Shown: positions 54,212 to 64,000 of the stretch, one piece after another
Layout: each line of letters begins with the position of its first letter
Position numbering within the stretch: the stretch's first letter is position 1
DNA from: Argopecten irradians
Taxonomy: Eukaryota; Mollusca; Bivalvia; Pectinida; Pectinidae
DNA: 64,000 bases
Direction: 5' to 3'
Assembly (NCBI RefSeq): GCF_041381155.1
Contig: NC_091141.1
Location: 26,680,828-26,744,827, forward strand
The notes under the pieces: model-generated
Databases searched by the model: none
Seen by the model: only the letters and a program-made list of their open reading frames with translations
What the model was told of the DNA's origin: nothing
Program-made: the position numbers and the translations under genes

Positions 54212-54283
54212 GGCCAGACCGGGATTCGAACCCGGGACCCTCAGAATACTAGCCGAGTGCTCTACCAAGTGAGCTACCTGGTC
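54212..54283 (-). other. tRNA-like SINE head 1
   Basis: 72 nt fold in tRNA order: acceptor GACCAGG/TCTGGCC (one mismatch, one wobble), D stem GCTC/GAGC, T arm CCGGG-TTCGAAT-CCCGG, and both internal pol III boxes (tagctcacttgg and gggttcgaatcc). Canonical numbering gives anticodon AGT (Thr), but the anticodon stem pairs properly only with an 8-nt loop. I therefore call it a SINE head, not a tRNA gene. Confidence 0.75.
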
Positions 54284-54434
54284 ACCGATGATCGACCCAG
54301 TCCAATCCCGCTACACTCCTCCCTCCTTTCTCGAAGTCTTCGCCCTCGAAGACATACGAGACCCTTCCAAACACCACCACCATGGGTTATTTAGTTGGGC
54401 GCCAATTTTGTAACAGGAGAGGAGAAAATGTAGC

Positions 54435-54506
54435 GGCCAGACCGGTATTCAAACCCGGGACCCTCAGAATACTAGCCGCGTGCTCTACCGACTGAGCTAC
54501 CTGGTC
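54435..54506 (-). other. tRNA-like SINE head 2
   Basis: Same 72-nt structure as head 1, with a better D loop (gctcagtcggta) but a damaged B box (gggtttgaatacc). Confidence 0.72.
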
Positions 54507-55406
54507 ACCGATGATCGACCCAGTCCAATCCCGCTACAGGTGGTAATGATGTCCATGTCACCTTGGACTGGTCCGGCCACTTTGTGCACATACCTCACAT
54601 TCCACAGGACATGTACATTGACAGGTTCACATGTAAACAACACGCCACATACACAGAGACTTGACGCACACATACACAGTACATAATTGGTATATAACAC
54701 TTAGGTTACATAAAGAACAAAAATCTTGGACAATTGACAATGAATGGAAAGAGATGATCTTTTTCTGACAAAACTCAAATTGTCATTGGTATCACAATCG
54801 TGTATACATTTGGAGAAAGGACTTCGAACTTAACAGTCCCCATCTTGTGTGTCCTCCGTCGCAACGCCAGGTGACTTTGATGGTATGGGGTTGCTTATGT
54901 TTCAATGGTGTGGGCACTTTGGTTGGTGTAAATGGTAACTTCAATGCTCAAAAATATATTTATATATATACTGGATAATAACTTTTGGCCGGTAATTGCT
55001 CAGCATTTTCCAAATAACAGCTACATATTTATGGATGACAATGCACCTGTACATCATGCCAGAATAGTCAATGCATTTAAATGTGATCGAAAGTATATGG
55101 CTAAAACTGAATCAAGACTTAAAATCTGTATCAAGAAACATTGAAACTCGCAATCAGCTACTTTGCGAAATTCTCTGACTATGGCAAAACATCCCTGTAG
55201 ATTACGTAGTCATACCAAGGCTATATATATGTATGAGTAGATTCCAGCTAGTATAAAAGAAATGATACGTATGAAGGGAAACCCTTCTAAATATTAAGGT
55301 AAGTTTTTTACTTATAATGCTCTAAAACAGCTTTTGATGTTATGATAAGTCGCGTAAACAAAGCAACATCATTTTGAAAATAACGAATACTTATGTCCCA
55401 TGACTG

Positions 55407-56744
55407 TAGTTTGAACTGTACTGTACTACTCACACAACATGACAGTCGACTGGTCAGACGTTTTTTCTTGTCCCCTGCAACACAAGTGGGGGACACATAG
55501 GTATCACATTGCCAGCATTGTCGTTGTCGCCTTCAGTGTCGTCGGCATTCGGAAAATGGTTTTCATGCAATCACTTAAGTATTTATTGTCCGATTTCAAC
55601 AGAAATTGGTATATTACTTTATGTCAATCAGATCTCGGATGAGTACAATATTGGTTAAAATCCGTCAATATTCGCAAGAATTACGGGACTTTGAAATCGT
55701 CAAAACAGATAAATCCATGGTTTTCGCTCGATAAAATTAGTATTTATTGATTGATTTGAACCAAACTTGATGTATTGCTTTATATATCAATGAGATCTCC
55801 ACATTTTTTGATACTGGTCAAAATCCGTTAATATTTACAAGTATGGTATAATTAGTATTATTTTAGAAATCTTAAATTACTATTTATTAAAATCTTCAAG
55901 ACTTAATTACAGTATTTGAGACATACTCCTGTTGTGTCTCCAGGGCAAATTCTACTTGTCAGGGACGTAACAGTCTGCTGTATAGATGGGTTCCTTATTA
56001 TTATATAATTTCATGTTGTACTAACATGAGTTACCTGTCATTTGTACACGTATGCAATAACTAACCAGAATATATATAAGGGCTGGGAGTGATATTCAGA
56101 TATACAAACTAGAGGGACGGATAGCGGACTCACCCTGTGTCTGGTCCCATTTTGGGGCCAACCACAGCATTACTCTGTGATATATTGTAAGTTGAAATGT
56201 AAATATGCATCACAGAATGAAATAAAACGTCGACACAACATTGAAGTTCTTCGTCTTTCATCAACACAGCAACTATGTGAACGGATCACGTTATACAAGA
56301 GCTATGGGACTTTGAAATCATTAAAACAAACAATTTCTTGGTTTCCGTGCGATATTGGTCAAAATCCGTCAATATTTGCAAAAGTTACAGAACTTTAAAT
56401 TATCAAAAAAGACAATTTCTTGATTACTGCTCAGTAATTTTTGTAATTATTATGCAATTTCAATCAAATTATGTATATTGCTTTCTATTAATAAGATCTC
56501 AGATGGATTTGATACTGGTCAAAATCCGTCAATATTTGCAAGAGTTACGGGACTTGATAATTTCACTTAGTTATTATCAATATTTTCAACTGTAAATAAC
56601 TATTTTTGTGATGTTTAAACTTTTGTGCAGGTGACACATACACTTCCGTGAAATTCTTGTTGACGTTACTTTGTTAGACAAAACGTGATGTTTCAAAAGT
56701 AATGAGTATTTGAACAGTCAAAGATGTTAAACATGGACACTTGA
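55407..56744. repeat. Non-coding stretch with imperfect about 160-bp repeats
   Basis: The motif gtcaaaatccgtcaatattt + gcaagagttacgggacttt recurs near 55655, 55818, 56355 and 56517, roughly 160 bp apart in pairs. The copies are diverged. No gene. Confidence 0.6.
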
Positions 56745-57225
56745 GAGTGTCCTGGTCACTGAGGATCTACCCAGTCCGATCTCCCTACATTCATTCTTCC
56801 CTTTTCAAAGTCTTCGCCTATTATACTAGACCCTTATACCATCACCATGGGTATTTTAGTTGGGTGACAATTTTGTAACAGAAGAGGAGAAAATGAAGCT
56901 GTCAGACCGGGATATAAACCCAGGACCTCCAACCATTAGCCTAATGCTCTATCTACAGCTGAGCTACCTGGTCACCAATGATCGACCCAGTTCAATGTCA
57001 CTACACTCTTCCATCTCTTTTCCAAAGTCTTCACCCTCAATGAAATATTAGACCCTTATATTACCACTGTGGGCATTTTAGTTGGGCACCAATTTGGTAA
57101 CAGAAAAGAAGAAAATGTAGCAGCCAGACCGGAATTAGAACCTGGGACCTCCAAACACTAGCCAAATCCTCTACAACTGAGCTATCTGATCATTAATGAT
57201 TGACCAAGTCCAATCCGGCTACAAA
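56745..57225 (-). repeat. Decayed tRNA-SINE copies in tandem
   Basis: A linker part (56745-56890) and two degenerate heads (56973-56901; 57193-57122) joined by the same linker as in 54187-54537 (caccatgggtattttagttg). Box sequences are eroded, so this cluster is older than the dimer in the Tc1 element. Confidence 0.75.
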
Positions 57226-57235
57226 AGAAATGTAA

Positions 57236-57712
57236 TACCTGGTTGCACTATAGAAATGCCCTATTGAAGGAATATCAAATATCATGTCTGCTCACACTTG
57301 GATGGGTATTGAAGAGATATAGAAATTTAATACCTGGACACACTTGGTTGGATATTGAAGGGATATAGAAATGTCATACCAGGACACACTTGGTTGAGTA
57401 TTGAAGATATAGAAATGTCATACCTGGACACATTTGGTTGGATATTGATGGGGTATAGAAATGTCATACCTAGTCACACTTGGTTGGGAATTGAAGGGAT
57501 ATAGAAATGTCATACCTGGACACACTTGGTTGGGTATTGAAGGGATATAGAAATGTCATACCTGGACACACTTGGTTGGGTATTGAAAGGTTAAGATATG
57601 TCATACCTGGACACACTTGGTTGGGTATTGAAGGGATACAGATATGTCATTCCTTGACACACTTGGTTGGGTATTGAAGGGATATAGAAATGGAAAACCT
57701 GGACACACATAT
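57236..57712. repeat. Minisatellite, about 46-bp unit
   Basis: About ten units of atacctggacacacttggtt, gggtattgaagggatataga, aatgtc, with small indels. Confidence 0.92.
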
Positions 57713-60700
57713 TAATGTTAGTCCTGTATTTTTGGGCTGTATATTCCTTTTAGATTTGAAGTCCTCCATCATCAGATGGTGGGCTATTCATATTGCCTTT
57801 TGTCCATGGTCCTCTATCCATCCCTCTTTCCATCTGTCCTTTCATTTGTTTGTTAACAATTCTTGTTACTACTATTTCTGAGAAAGTATTAAAGGGATCT
57901 TTCTTGAATTTCATATGTAGGTTCCCCTAGGGCCTTCTATATATATGGGTTTGCATATTTTGAAACCAATCTGTCTACATATAAGATGCCCATCAATCAG
58001 GCAGCTATATTTGATTTTGATAGTTGAAACTCGAAAAGCAGAGAAAAAATCCCATTTCCCACTGTCAGACATATACATAGATCATTCTTTGGTGGGCGCC
58101 ATGATCCCTTTGTGATCTCTTGCTATGTTAGTCCTGTATATTAGACAAATGTGTCAGGCCTGTGTATATAAATACTGTTTTGTTAAATATACTGGGTTAT
58201 ATGTTAAAATTATGTTATCATAGACTGTTGTGTGTATATTTTAGGCAATATATTGTATACCTGTAAACAGGTTACCTATCTCATGTAAACTCCTTTCATA
58301 CCGTTGTAGACTGTAGTCGACAGGATTTTATTGACCTCTTCCCCATTTGATAATGACTTTGCAACTAATCTCATATTATGTTTAAATTTTTAATGGAGTG
58401 ATATATACTATAAAAAGTAGTGTAAGTTCAAAATTTTTTTTAAAAATGTCTGGGGGCGAGACTAATAACATCTTTTGGGACAGAATCCGTAAATATAGCA
58501 ATTCTACACAAATTGTCAATAAAGATATCACTTTTGATCCATGTCCATCTGTCAGGCCAATGTCATTTATATAATGAATGATTATTCTTTCAGAGTGATA
58601 TTTCAAATGTAATTCATTCAGCAAAGTTCCCTACTATTCAATTTTTGATAGTCACCCCCTTGACCCCAGCCATATGTCCAGCTAATGGGGGGTAGCTAGG
58701 GGCCTTGCCCAGGAATTGTATTTCTCTGACTTATACAACATATTTTTTATCCTCGAAAAATAACGTTTTTACCAAATCTATTTGTAATCCATTTAAAAGA
58801 TGGGTTTCTGCATATAAATATTTTTTTTTTTAACCACGAAACCGAAAAATGTATTACTATGTGCATTTTATGTGGCTTTATTAGAGGAAAATCAGTAAAA
58901 ATGGTATCAGACACTGCAGTATTACTCCACAGTTATTAGTTTTCTCAATCGGATCGAAACAAATTAACTGGATTATCGGCATGGCATGGACATTTCATTA
59001 GGAATCTCATGTGATAATTTCTGTCCAGTCGGATATCAATAAGAGAAAATAGGGTCACCAGGGTCAGAGGTAATGTTGACAGGTGTTATAGGAGAGGTAA
59101 TAACTTTTACATACGTTGTTAGTTTCACGTCGATAATCCTCAAATGATTCTATGATCCTGAAGATGTCACGTTTCGTCAAAGTTGGTATAGAAATCTACA
59201 TTTAGGTTCAGGAAGAGAAGAGTTTTGAATGAAATCCTTTTACATATGACAAACTGCATATGATGGCTATATATAGGTACATGTAATTCTAATTCTTCCT
59301 CAGGTCAAAAGACCTAAAACCTCTATGACTTTAGATATTATTAGCACAAACTACAAAACTGTGTCTATTATGTCTGTTACACCTGTACTGTCTCAAGCTT
59401 GGTTTCATAATTTGCTTATGAATAAATACAGTATTGCTTGATTATCAGAAGCCTGTTGAATTAATTCCAGGTAATTGTGTGTTAATTGTCTGGGTTACAC
59501 TTAGATTTACATAGCTGTTTAATTTAATTGCCATTAGGAATGCGTGTATGATTTTTGTCAGTTTTATTAACTGAACGAGGTGAGAGTCGGACGACACTGT
59601 CTCAGTGACGGGGCTGTCTTAATGTACAAATGTCTACGTACTCACGATTTGTGGACGGATCTTCACTGAATTATACAAAGAACAGGTATATAACTCTATG
59701 GTGTTTATCTGCATTTAATGCTATATTTGTATGAATACTTCATGGACTGCAGACTGTGCATTAAATCTCGGATTAAAACTTTGACTTCAGAAATGGCTGT
59801 CTAGATATTTGATTCGGATAACACACAATGAAGTGTTCCATATCTTTTCAGCTGATATGACTAATACATTATAACGGTAGAAATAAGTGTTTTAGGGAAA
59901 TAATTATATACAGTAAGCTCAAAATTATTTTTAAAAAGGTATTATGTATTCAATGGATATGGAAGTGTAAACTTGTATAGTGTTTATACATCTTGATACA
60001 AACTTTTTCTAACTGTCATGACTGTTCCAGACAGATGTTTGAACTTGATCATTTTAAATTGGAAATGAAAAAAAAAATATGATTTATAAAATTTCTTTTA
60101 TTCAGCATACACTTTATCCATCAACATATGTTAAACAATGTATATGATACATTTCATGTACATATGTATGGCTGTTAAGACATTGTCATCAATCTTAATA
60201 TAATTTGTGCATGCATGTATTATAATTGCCCTTGTACATATTGTGCCTCTTATGCTAAATATTTCATTTTTAATTAATCTATTTTAGATGTATTTGTCTG
60301 TTTGTTAATTTTCTTACTTTGTCTATCTATTCTGTAATTGGAGCCGATAGTGTCTCTTGATTTGACAAGAGATAGTAAATGAGTCACATCGATTTGAAAA
60401 TCGATAGTAAATGAGTCGTATATTGCATAAACACTGATGACAATCATAAACAAGTATTCATATATCTCTAATATTGGGGCTTGTAGAAGTGTAACAGCTG
60501 TAAAAATCCTTGACAGTATGTGTTATGATCAATGACTTGATTATCAACTAATGACTGTCCCACTGTAAATGACTTGTTTGTGATTTTAATCTGATTCAAT
60601 TAAAAATGGGTTCCTGCATATTTGCAGAGTTAAGTTTTCATAATCTGTGAAAAAAAATCTTATTTATTTTCATATTTTTCATGGGTTTTATAAGCCATGA

Positions 60701-61289
60701 GCTTTCTAAGAAAACCTGCATGTGTGACCACCTAGAGTTTTAAGATCACCTACTCAATAACTTAATAATACCACTTTCCAAGGATCTCAAATGACCAATT
60801 TTTACACAATTCATCCTATGTGTAAAGACAACCAGGCTATTAAAAGAAGATTGTTCGCCTTTTCCCCTGCTCCCTGGGTGGTCTTTATAGACAGGTTTGA
60901 CTGAAGGACCAAATTTGATATAATGAATTAAGTTATATCTCTTTCTCAGAAGTTTTTCAAACCCATAAAAAAATTCATAGTAATGATTATTCATAATGTA
61001 AGTTACTTTAAACATTTTGTAAATTTATTATGCAAAGCTCATATATTTAAACAGTCCCTAAAATTAACAGTATCTATGAAATTTGCTTAGTATTCATCAT
61101 CATTTTGATTACATTGACATGCTTATAGACAGAGAAAATTGAGCACAAATACGTGTATGTGGTAACTTATCTTCAAAGTAGAACAATACTTCATGATCAT
61201 TAAATAAATAAGTGTTATGGATTACATTTTTCTTACTTTGTTTTCAATGAAAAGTATTTATTTATTTTCCTTTTGTTATGTATTTTCAG
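57713..61289. other. 5' flank or intron of SLC45A3-like gene
   Basis: Mostly AT-rich non-coding sequence. A MITE-C-like repeat lies at about 60720-60912 (left gtgaccacctagagtttta, right gggtggtctttatagacagg). A GC-richer stretch at about 59575-59685 ends in CAG|GTATAT and could be an untranslated first exon of the downstream gene, which is unproven. Confidence 0.4.
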
Positions 61290-62868
61290 ATCTCAACCAG
61301 TACACAATGTTGAGGCTGGAATCAATTCAAAACCAGAAGATGGAGGTTATCCCCCTTGCTTGAAAATCCAAAATAGCAACATGAGTAGCCTGACCATGGA
61401 TGAAGGAAGCGAGGAGCCTCCAGCCTCTCATTCAAACAAGAAGGCCTTGACCTTGTCACAGATAGTTCTGTTGAATGCGGTGGTGTGTGGGGTGGAGGTG
61501 TGTGCCTGCTCAGGCTTCACCTACATTCCACCAATGCTACTGAAGGCTGGTTACACAGAGGAGAATATGAGTATTATATTGGGGATGGGGCCTCTCTTAG
61601 GATTTTGCTTCGTGCCTATCATCGGACGTGCCAGCGACCGCTGTCGGAGCCAATATGGCCGACGGCGGCCTTTCATCCTTTTCCTGTCCATCTTGATAAT
61701 ATGTTCACTGTTAATGATTCCCTATGGAAACTTTCTGAGCACTGCCTTTCTAGGGTATACAGAGTTGAGCAAATCTGTGGCCTTGATTATACTTACACTG
61801 AGTGTGATCCTGTTGGACTTCACCAGTCAGGCTTGTCTCACTCCCTGTGAGGCTTTGCTCTCCGATGCATCAAAGGGGACCATCCAAAAAGACAGAGTGT
61901 TCATGGTTTACTCACAAATGGTCAGTTTAGGCGGGTTTCTTGGGTATCTCATCACGGCCATTGATTGGAGCAACACCTTCATTGGCAGTTATTTTGGGAC
62001 ACAGGAACGATCCGTCTTTACGTTACTGGTGATAATATTTTTGTTTCTTCTGACGGCGACATTATTGGTAGCCCAGGAGCAGCCATTAGCAGTGGCCGAG
62101 GAATTAGAGACAGAAAATCTCATCACACCAGAAGAAAAGGGAAATGTGTCTATACCAGTAGGTAACAGTGGTGCTTTGGAATCTGGCTATGAATCAAGTG
62201 GCTCCGACGATGGCCAACAAAGTCCAATGTCTTATTCTATTGGCAGGACATCAAGAAGTCGTAAGGTTCCTAAAAAGAAAATGACTTGGTTATTGAGTCC
62301 TTTAAGAGGTTTTACTGTGATAATAAGTCCATTATTTTTAGTGCGTCATTTGAGAATTTTTACATATTTATATAATTTAATGAGATTTTTATGGTTAAAT
62401 ATATACGACAGACTGCCAGAATCTCTACGCAGATTATTTGATGTTCCGATAGTGCTTCAAAAATTAGCAATGGCAAACTTTTGCAGCTGGACAGCCGTAA
62501 TGGGCTTTAATTTATTTTTCACAGACTTTGTCGGCCAAGCTGTTTATCAGGGCAATCCAAATGCCCCTGAAAATTCATATCTACGTAACCGCTACGATGA
62601 AGGTGTTCGTATGGGAAGCTGGGGACTTTTATTCCACTGTATCACCTCGACTAGCTATGCATTTTTCATCGAAAGCCTCGTCGAGAAATACGGTACCCGA
62701 CGGACTTACTTAAGTGGGATGTGTATATTCTCGTTATCCATGTTAGGAATGGTACTGTATAAACATATCATTTTTGTGAACCTGATGGCATCACTGACGG
62801 GATTCGCCTACGCAACACTAACAACTATTCCATTCATACTTATCACAAAGTACCATACGAACAAAGAG
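61290..62868 (+). CDS. SLC45A3: SLC45A3-like sugar/proton symporter family protein, large exon (gene continues)
   Basis: A major-facilitator membrane transporter; SLC45 proteins are linked to proton-coupled sucrose/glucose transport. The exon runs from acceptor tgtattttcag to donor GTATGT. An upstream ATG spans the intron border and is not used, so I take ATG at 61381 (aacATGAG), while an earlier exon could add residues. From there 496 codons follow. Helices lie at about residues 27-48, 64-83, 97-115, 130-148, 176-195 and 211-231, then a cytosolic loop (232-361) and further helices at about 362-383, 409-432, 441-459 and 463-488. Diagnostics: SQYGRRRPFI after helix 2 (the RxGRRR motif of SLC45 and plant sucrose carriers), LTPCEALLSD, and YDEGVRMGSWGL followed by EKYGTR, closest to human SLC45A3. 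About 75 C-terminal residues are missing, in exons beyond the window. Confidence 0.92.
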
Positions 62869-63546
62869 GTATGTCTGTTAGTAACTATACACTATCTTCC
62901 ATATGAGTGACCATACACTCTATTTCCATACTGTACCAACTACATTTGTACCACACTACCGTATCCAATCAATAAGCACCCCTTTTACTTTATTTTGACT
63001 CTTCTATAAAAACAGGACGTACATTATTTGTGGTTAACTTTGTTCAATAATTTTGCTAAAGTTTATTAGCTTACCTGGCAGAAGGGCAAATAAGCTTATA
63101 CCTGATATGCTGTAGGTCTGGCATCGTCCTTTTAAACAATGTCTTCTCCAAAAGTAAGGGGCTTAGGGACCAGATAATGGGCCTATCACATGTTTGACAT
63201 TAAAGTTTGTTCAAAGGAATCACCTTGACCTTCATTGAAAGTCACAGGGGTCAATAAGCCTTAAACCTATATACAACTTCTTGTCAATAAATAAGAGGCA
63301 TATAAAGACACAATAATGGACCCATAATATGGTTGAATGAAGGGCTACTTATTTGTTCAAATGATTGACCTTGACCTTTATTCAAGGTGACAAGTGTTAA
63401 ATAGGCTGCTAATTTTATTAAACATTCCCTTATGTAAGAGGCCTACAGACCTGATATTAACCTGTAACATCCTCAAATGAAGGGCTACCAATTGCAGTTT
63501 GTGTTACAAAAATCTGGTAGAATTTATTCAATCCTGTAGAGCTAAT
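62869..63546. other. Intron of SLC45A3-like gene
   Basis: Non-coding. At about 63065-63135 is tagcttacctggcagaaggg + caaataagcttatacc, which looks like the terminus of a dispersed repeat common in bivalves (from memory). The following exon is not in the window. Confidence 0.4.
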
Positions 63547-63887
63547 AAAGTGAATAGTCGGGCAAAGAAAACCAGTCTAAATGCGTTCATTGGCCTTCCA
63601 AAAGTTCTCGCATATTAATACGACGGTCAAGTTCTGCTTAGTTTCCCAATTCTGACAATTAAAGTAAAGAAAAGTTGAAAGCATTGAAAGCGAGGCTGCG
63701 TGGAAATGTAACCACGGACATAGTGAGCCGGGAGGACGTTTTAGAATTCCCATACTTTGAATTGATTTCTTCGTACGCAGACAGATTTTGACGAGAGATT
63801 TTATTTTTCCATTTCATATGAAATTATACTGGATACATTCACACCATTTTTACCGACTTTAGCCATCCTTGCCCGACTGTTCACTTT
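63547..63887. repeat. MITE-D copy
   Basis: Inverted termini aaagtgaatagtcgggcaaa and ccttgcccgactgttcactt. The interior matches the copy at 45335-45621 but is longer and less eroded. Lies in the intron of the SLC45A3-like gene. Confidence 0.85.
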
Positions 63888-64000
63888 AAATATATTAGCC
63901 AAAAAGCTTCTATTCTGTCGTTGCATATTGCGGGGTTAGCTTCCATGCAGGTAGGTGTCGATTGTTACCTCACTATTTTGTGAGTGCAATTCATGTCATT
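63888..64000. other. Window edge, non-coding
   Basis: Short intronic tail; nothing recognised. Confidence 0.3.

Larger units (their letters stand above)
54187..54537 (-). mobile_element. tRNA-derived SINE, dimer, inserted in the Tc1 element
   Basis: A 351-bp insertion framed by a 7-bp direct repeat aggtggt (54180-54186 and 54538-54544). Two tRNA-like heads (54283-54212 and 54506-54435) are joined by a linker (caccatgggttatttagttg, ggcgccaattttgtaacagg). The same linker recurs at 56745-57225. Blocks tgtagcgg and cccgctac bound each head. Confidence 0.8.
53833..55144 (+). pseudogene. Tc1-type transposase, frameshifted and interrupted
   Basis: The helix-turn-helix part (ELAQLFNIPRTTITSILKKF, then RPRSGRRK) starts near 53833. 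The second DNA-binding part (KRTLDEITNVF, RKTVMRKLHEEGY) is in another frame up to 54180, where a SINE dimer interrupts. The catalytic core resumes at about 54720 with VMVWGCLCFNG, DNNFWPVIAQHF and MDDNAPVHHA, the last holding the second catalytic Asp. Stops and frameshifts are numerous. Confidence 0.85.
53612..55406 (+). mobile_element. Tc1/mariner-type DNA transposon, inactive
   Basis: Terminal inverted repeats cagtcatgggacataa and ttatgtcccatgactg, flanked by TA at 53610-53611 and 55407-55408. About 1.43 kb without the nested SINE insertion at 54187-54537. Carries a broken transposase. Confidence 0.9.

Noticed and set aside
54212..54283. Functional tRNA-Thr gene
   Set aside because: The anticodon stem needs an 8-nt loop, the acceptor stem has a mismatch, and the sequence is embedded in a repeated linker unit found several times.
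61273..61289. ATG at 61273 as start of the SLC45A3-like protein
   Set aside because: It lies in the intron across the acceptor tgtattttcag; the exon begins at 61290.

Overview
The window reads as nuclear DNA of an animal, most likely a bivalve or other mollusc. It is AT-rich, its genes are split into small exons with GT-AG junctions, and it is crowded with dispersed inverted-repeat elements, minisatellites, a non-LTR retrotransposon, a Tc1-type transposon and tRNA-derived repeats. I see no rRNA gene, no convincing functional tRNA gene, no CRISPR array and no bacterial operon. The mollusc call is an inference from repeat style and gene architecture.

Three protein-coding genes can be assembled from splice sites and phase-consistent exons. 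(1) 4604-21676, minus strand (possibly starting at 31186): a voltage-gated proton channel of the HVCN1/Hv1 family. Nine exons give 436 residues with all four voltage-sensor helices. Most key acidic and basic residues are kept, but the first S4 arginine is replaced by valine. (2) 44729-52844, minus strand: RAD51AP1, a homologous-recombination factor that binds RAD51. Eight coding exons give 377 residues, including a run of 12-residue repeats that ends in the conserved RAD51-binding motif. (3) 61290-62868, plus strand, running out of the window: a large coding exon of an SLC45A3-like (prostein-like) sugar/proton symporter family protein.

Layout: 1-4600 holds repeats and the 3' flank of the channel gene. 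4604-31200 is the channel gene. Its introns hold four or more unrelated minisatellites (32 bp, 19/21 bp, about 58 bp, 29 bp), a nearly intact non-autonomous LTR retrotransposon with a zinc-knuckle/coiled-coil reading frame, and a stray duplicate of the exon part that encodes S4. 31200-44700 is intergenic: palindromes, MITE-like elements, a decayed retroelement gene, a homogeneous 62-bp satellite and a recent 1.36-kb tandem duplication. 44700-53000 is RAD51AP1, with a 5'-truncated LINE in intron 6 framed by a 21-bp target duplication. 53000-57700 is a probable promoter region, a dead Tc1 element carrying a nested tRNA-derived SINE dimer, and further repeats. 57700-64000 is the 5' flank or intron of the SLC45A3-like gene, its exon, and a trailing MITE.

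The three genes have no evident common pathway. The strongest biology in the window is the unusual proton-channel voltage sensor with its duplicated S4 segment, and the repeat-expanded RAD51AP1 C-terminus. Dispersed families are named here for convenience: MITE-A (ends CATCCTCGATACTCC), MITE-B (ends AGATGCTCCACCGC between TTAA sites), MITE-C (CCACCTGTnTA..) and MITE-D (AAGTGAATAGTCGGGC).
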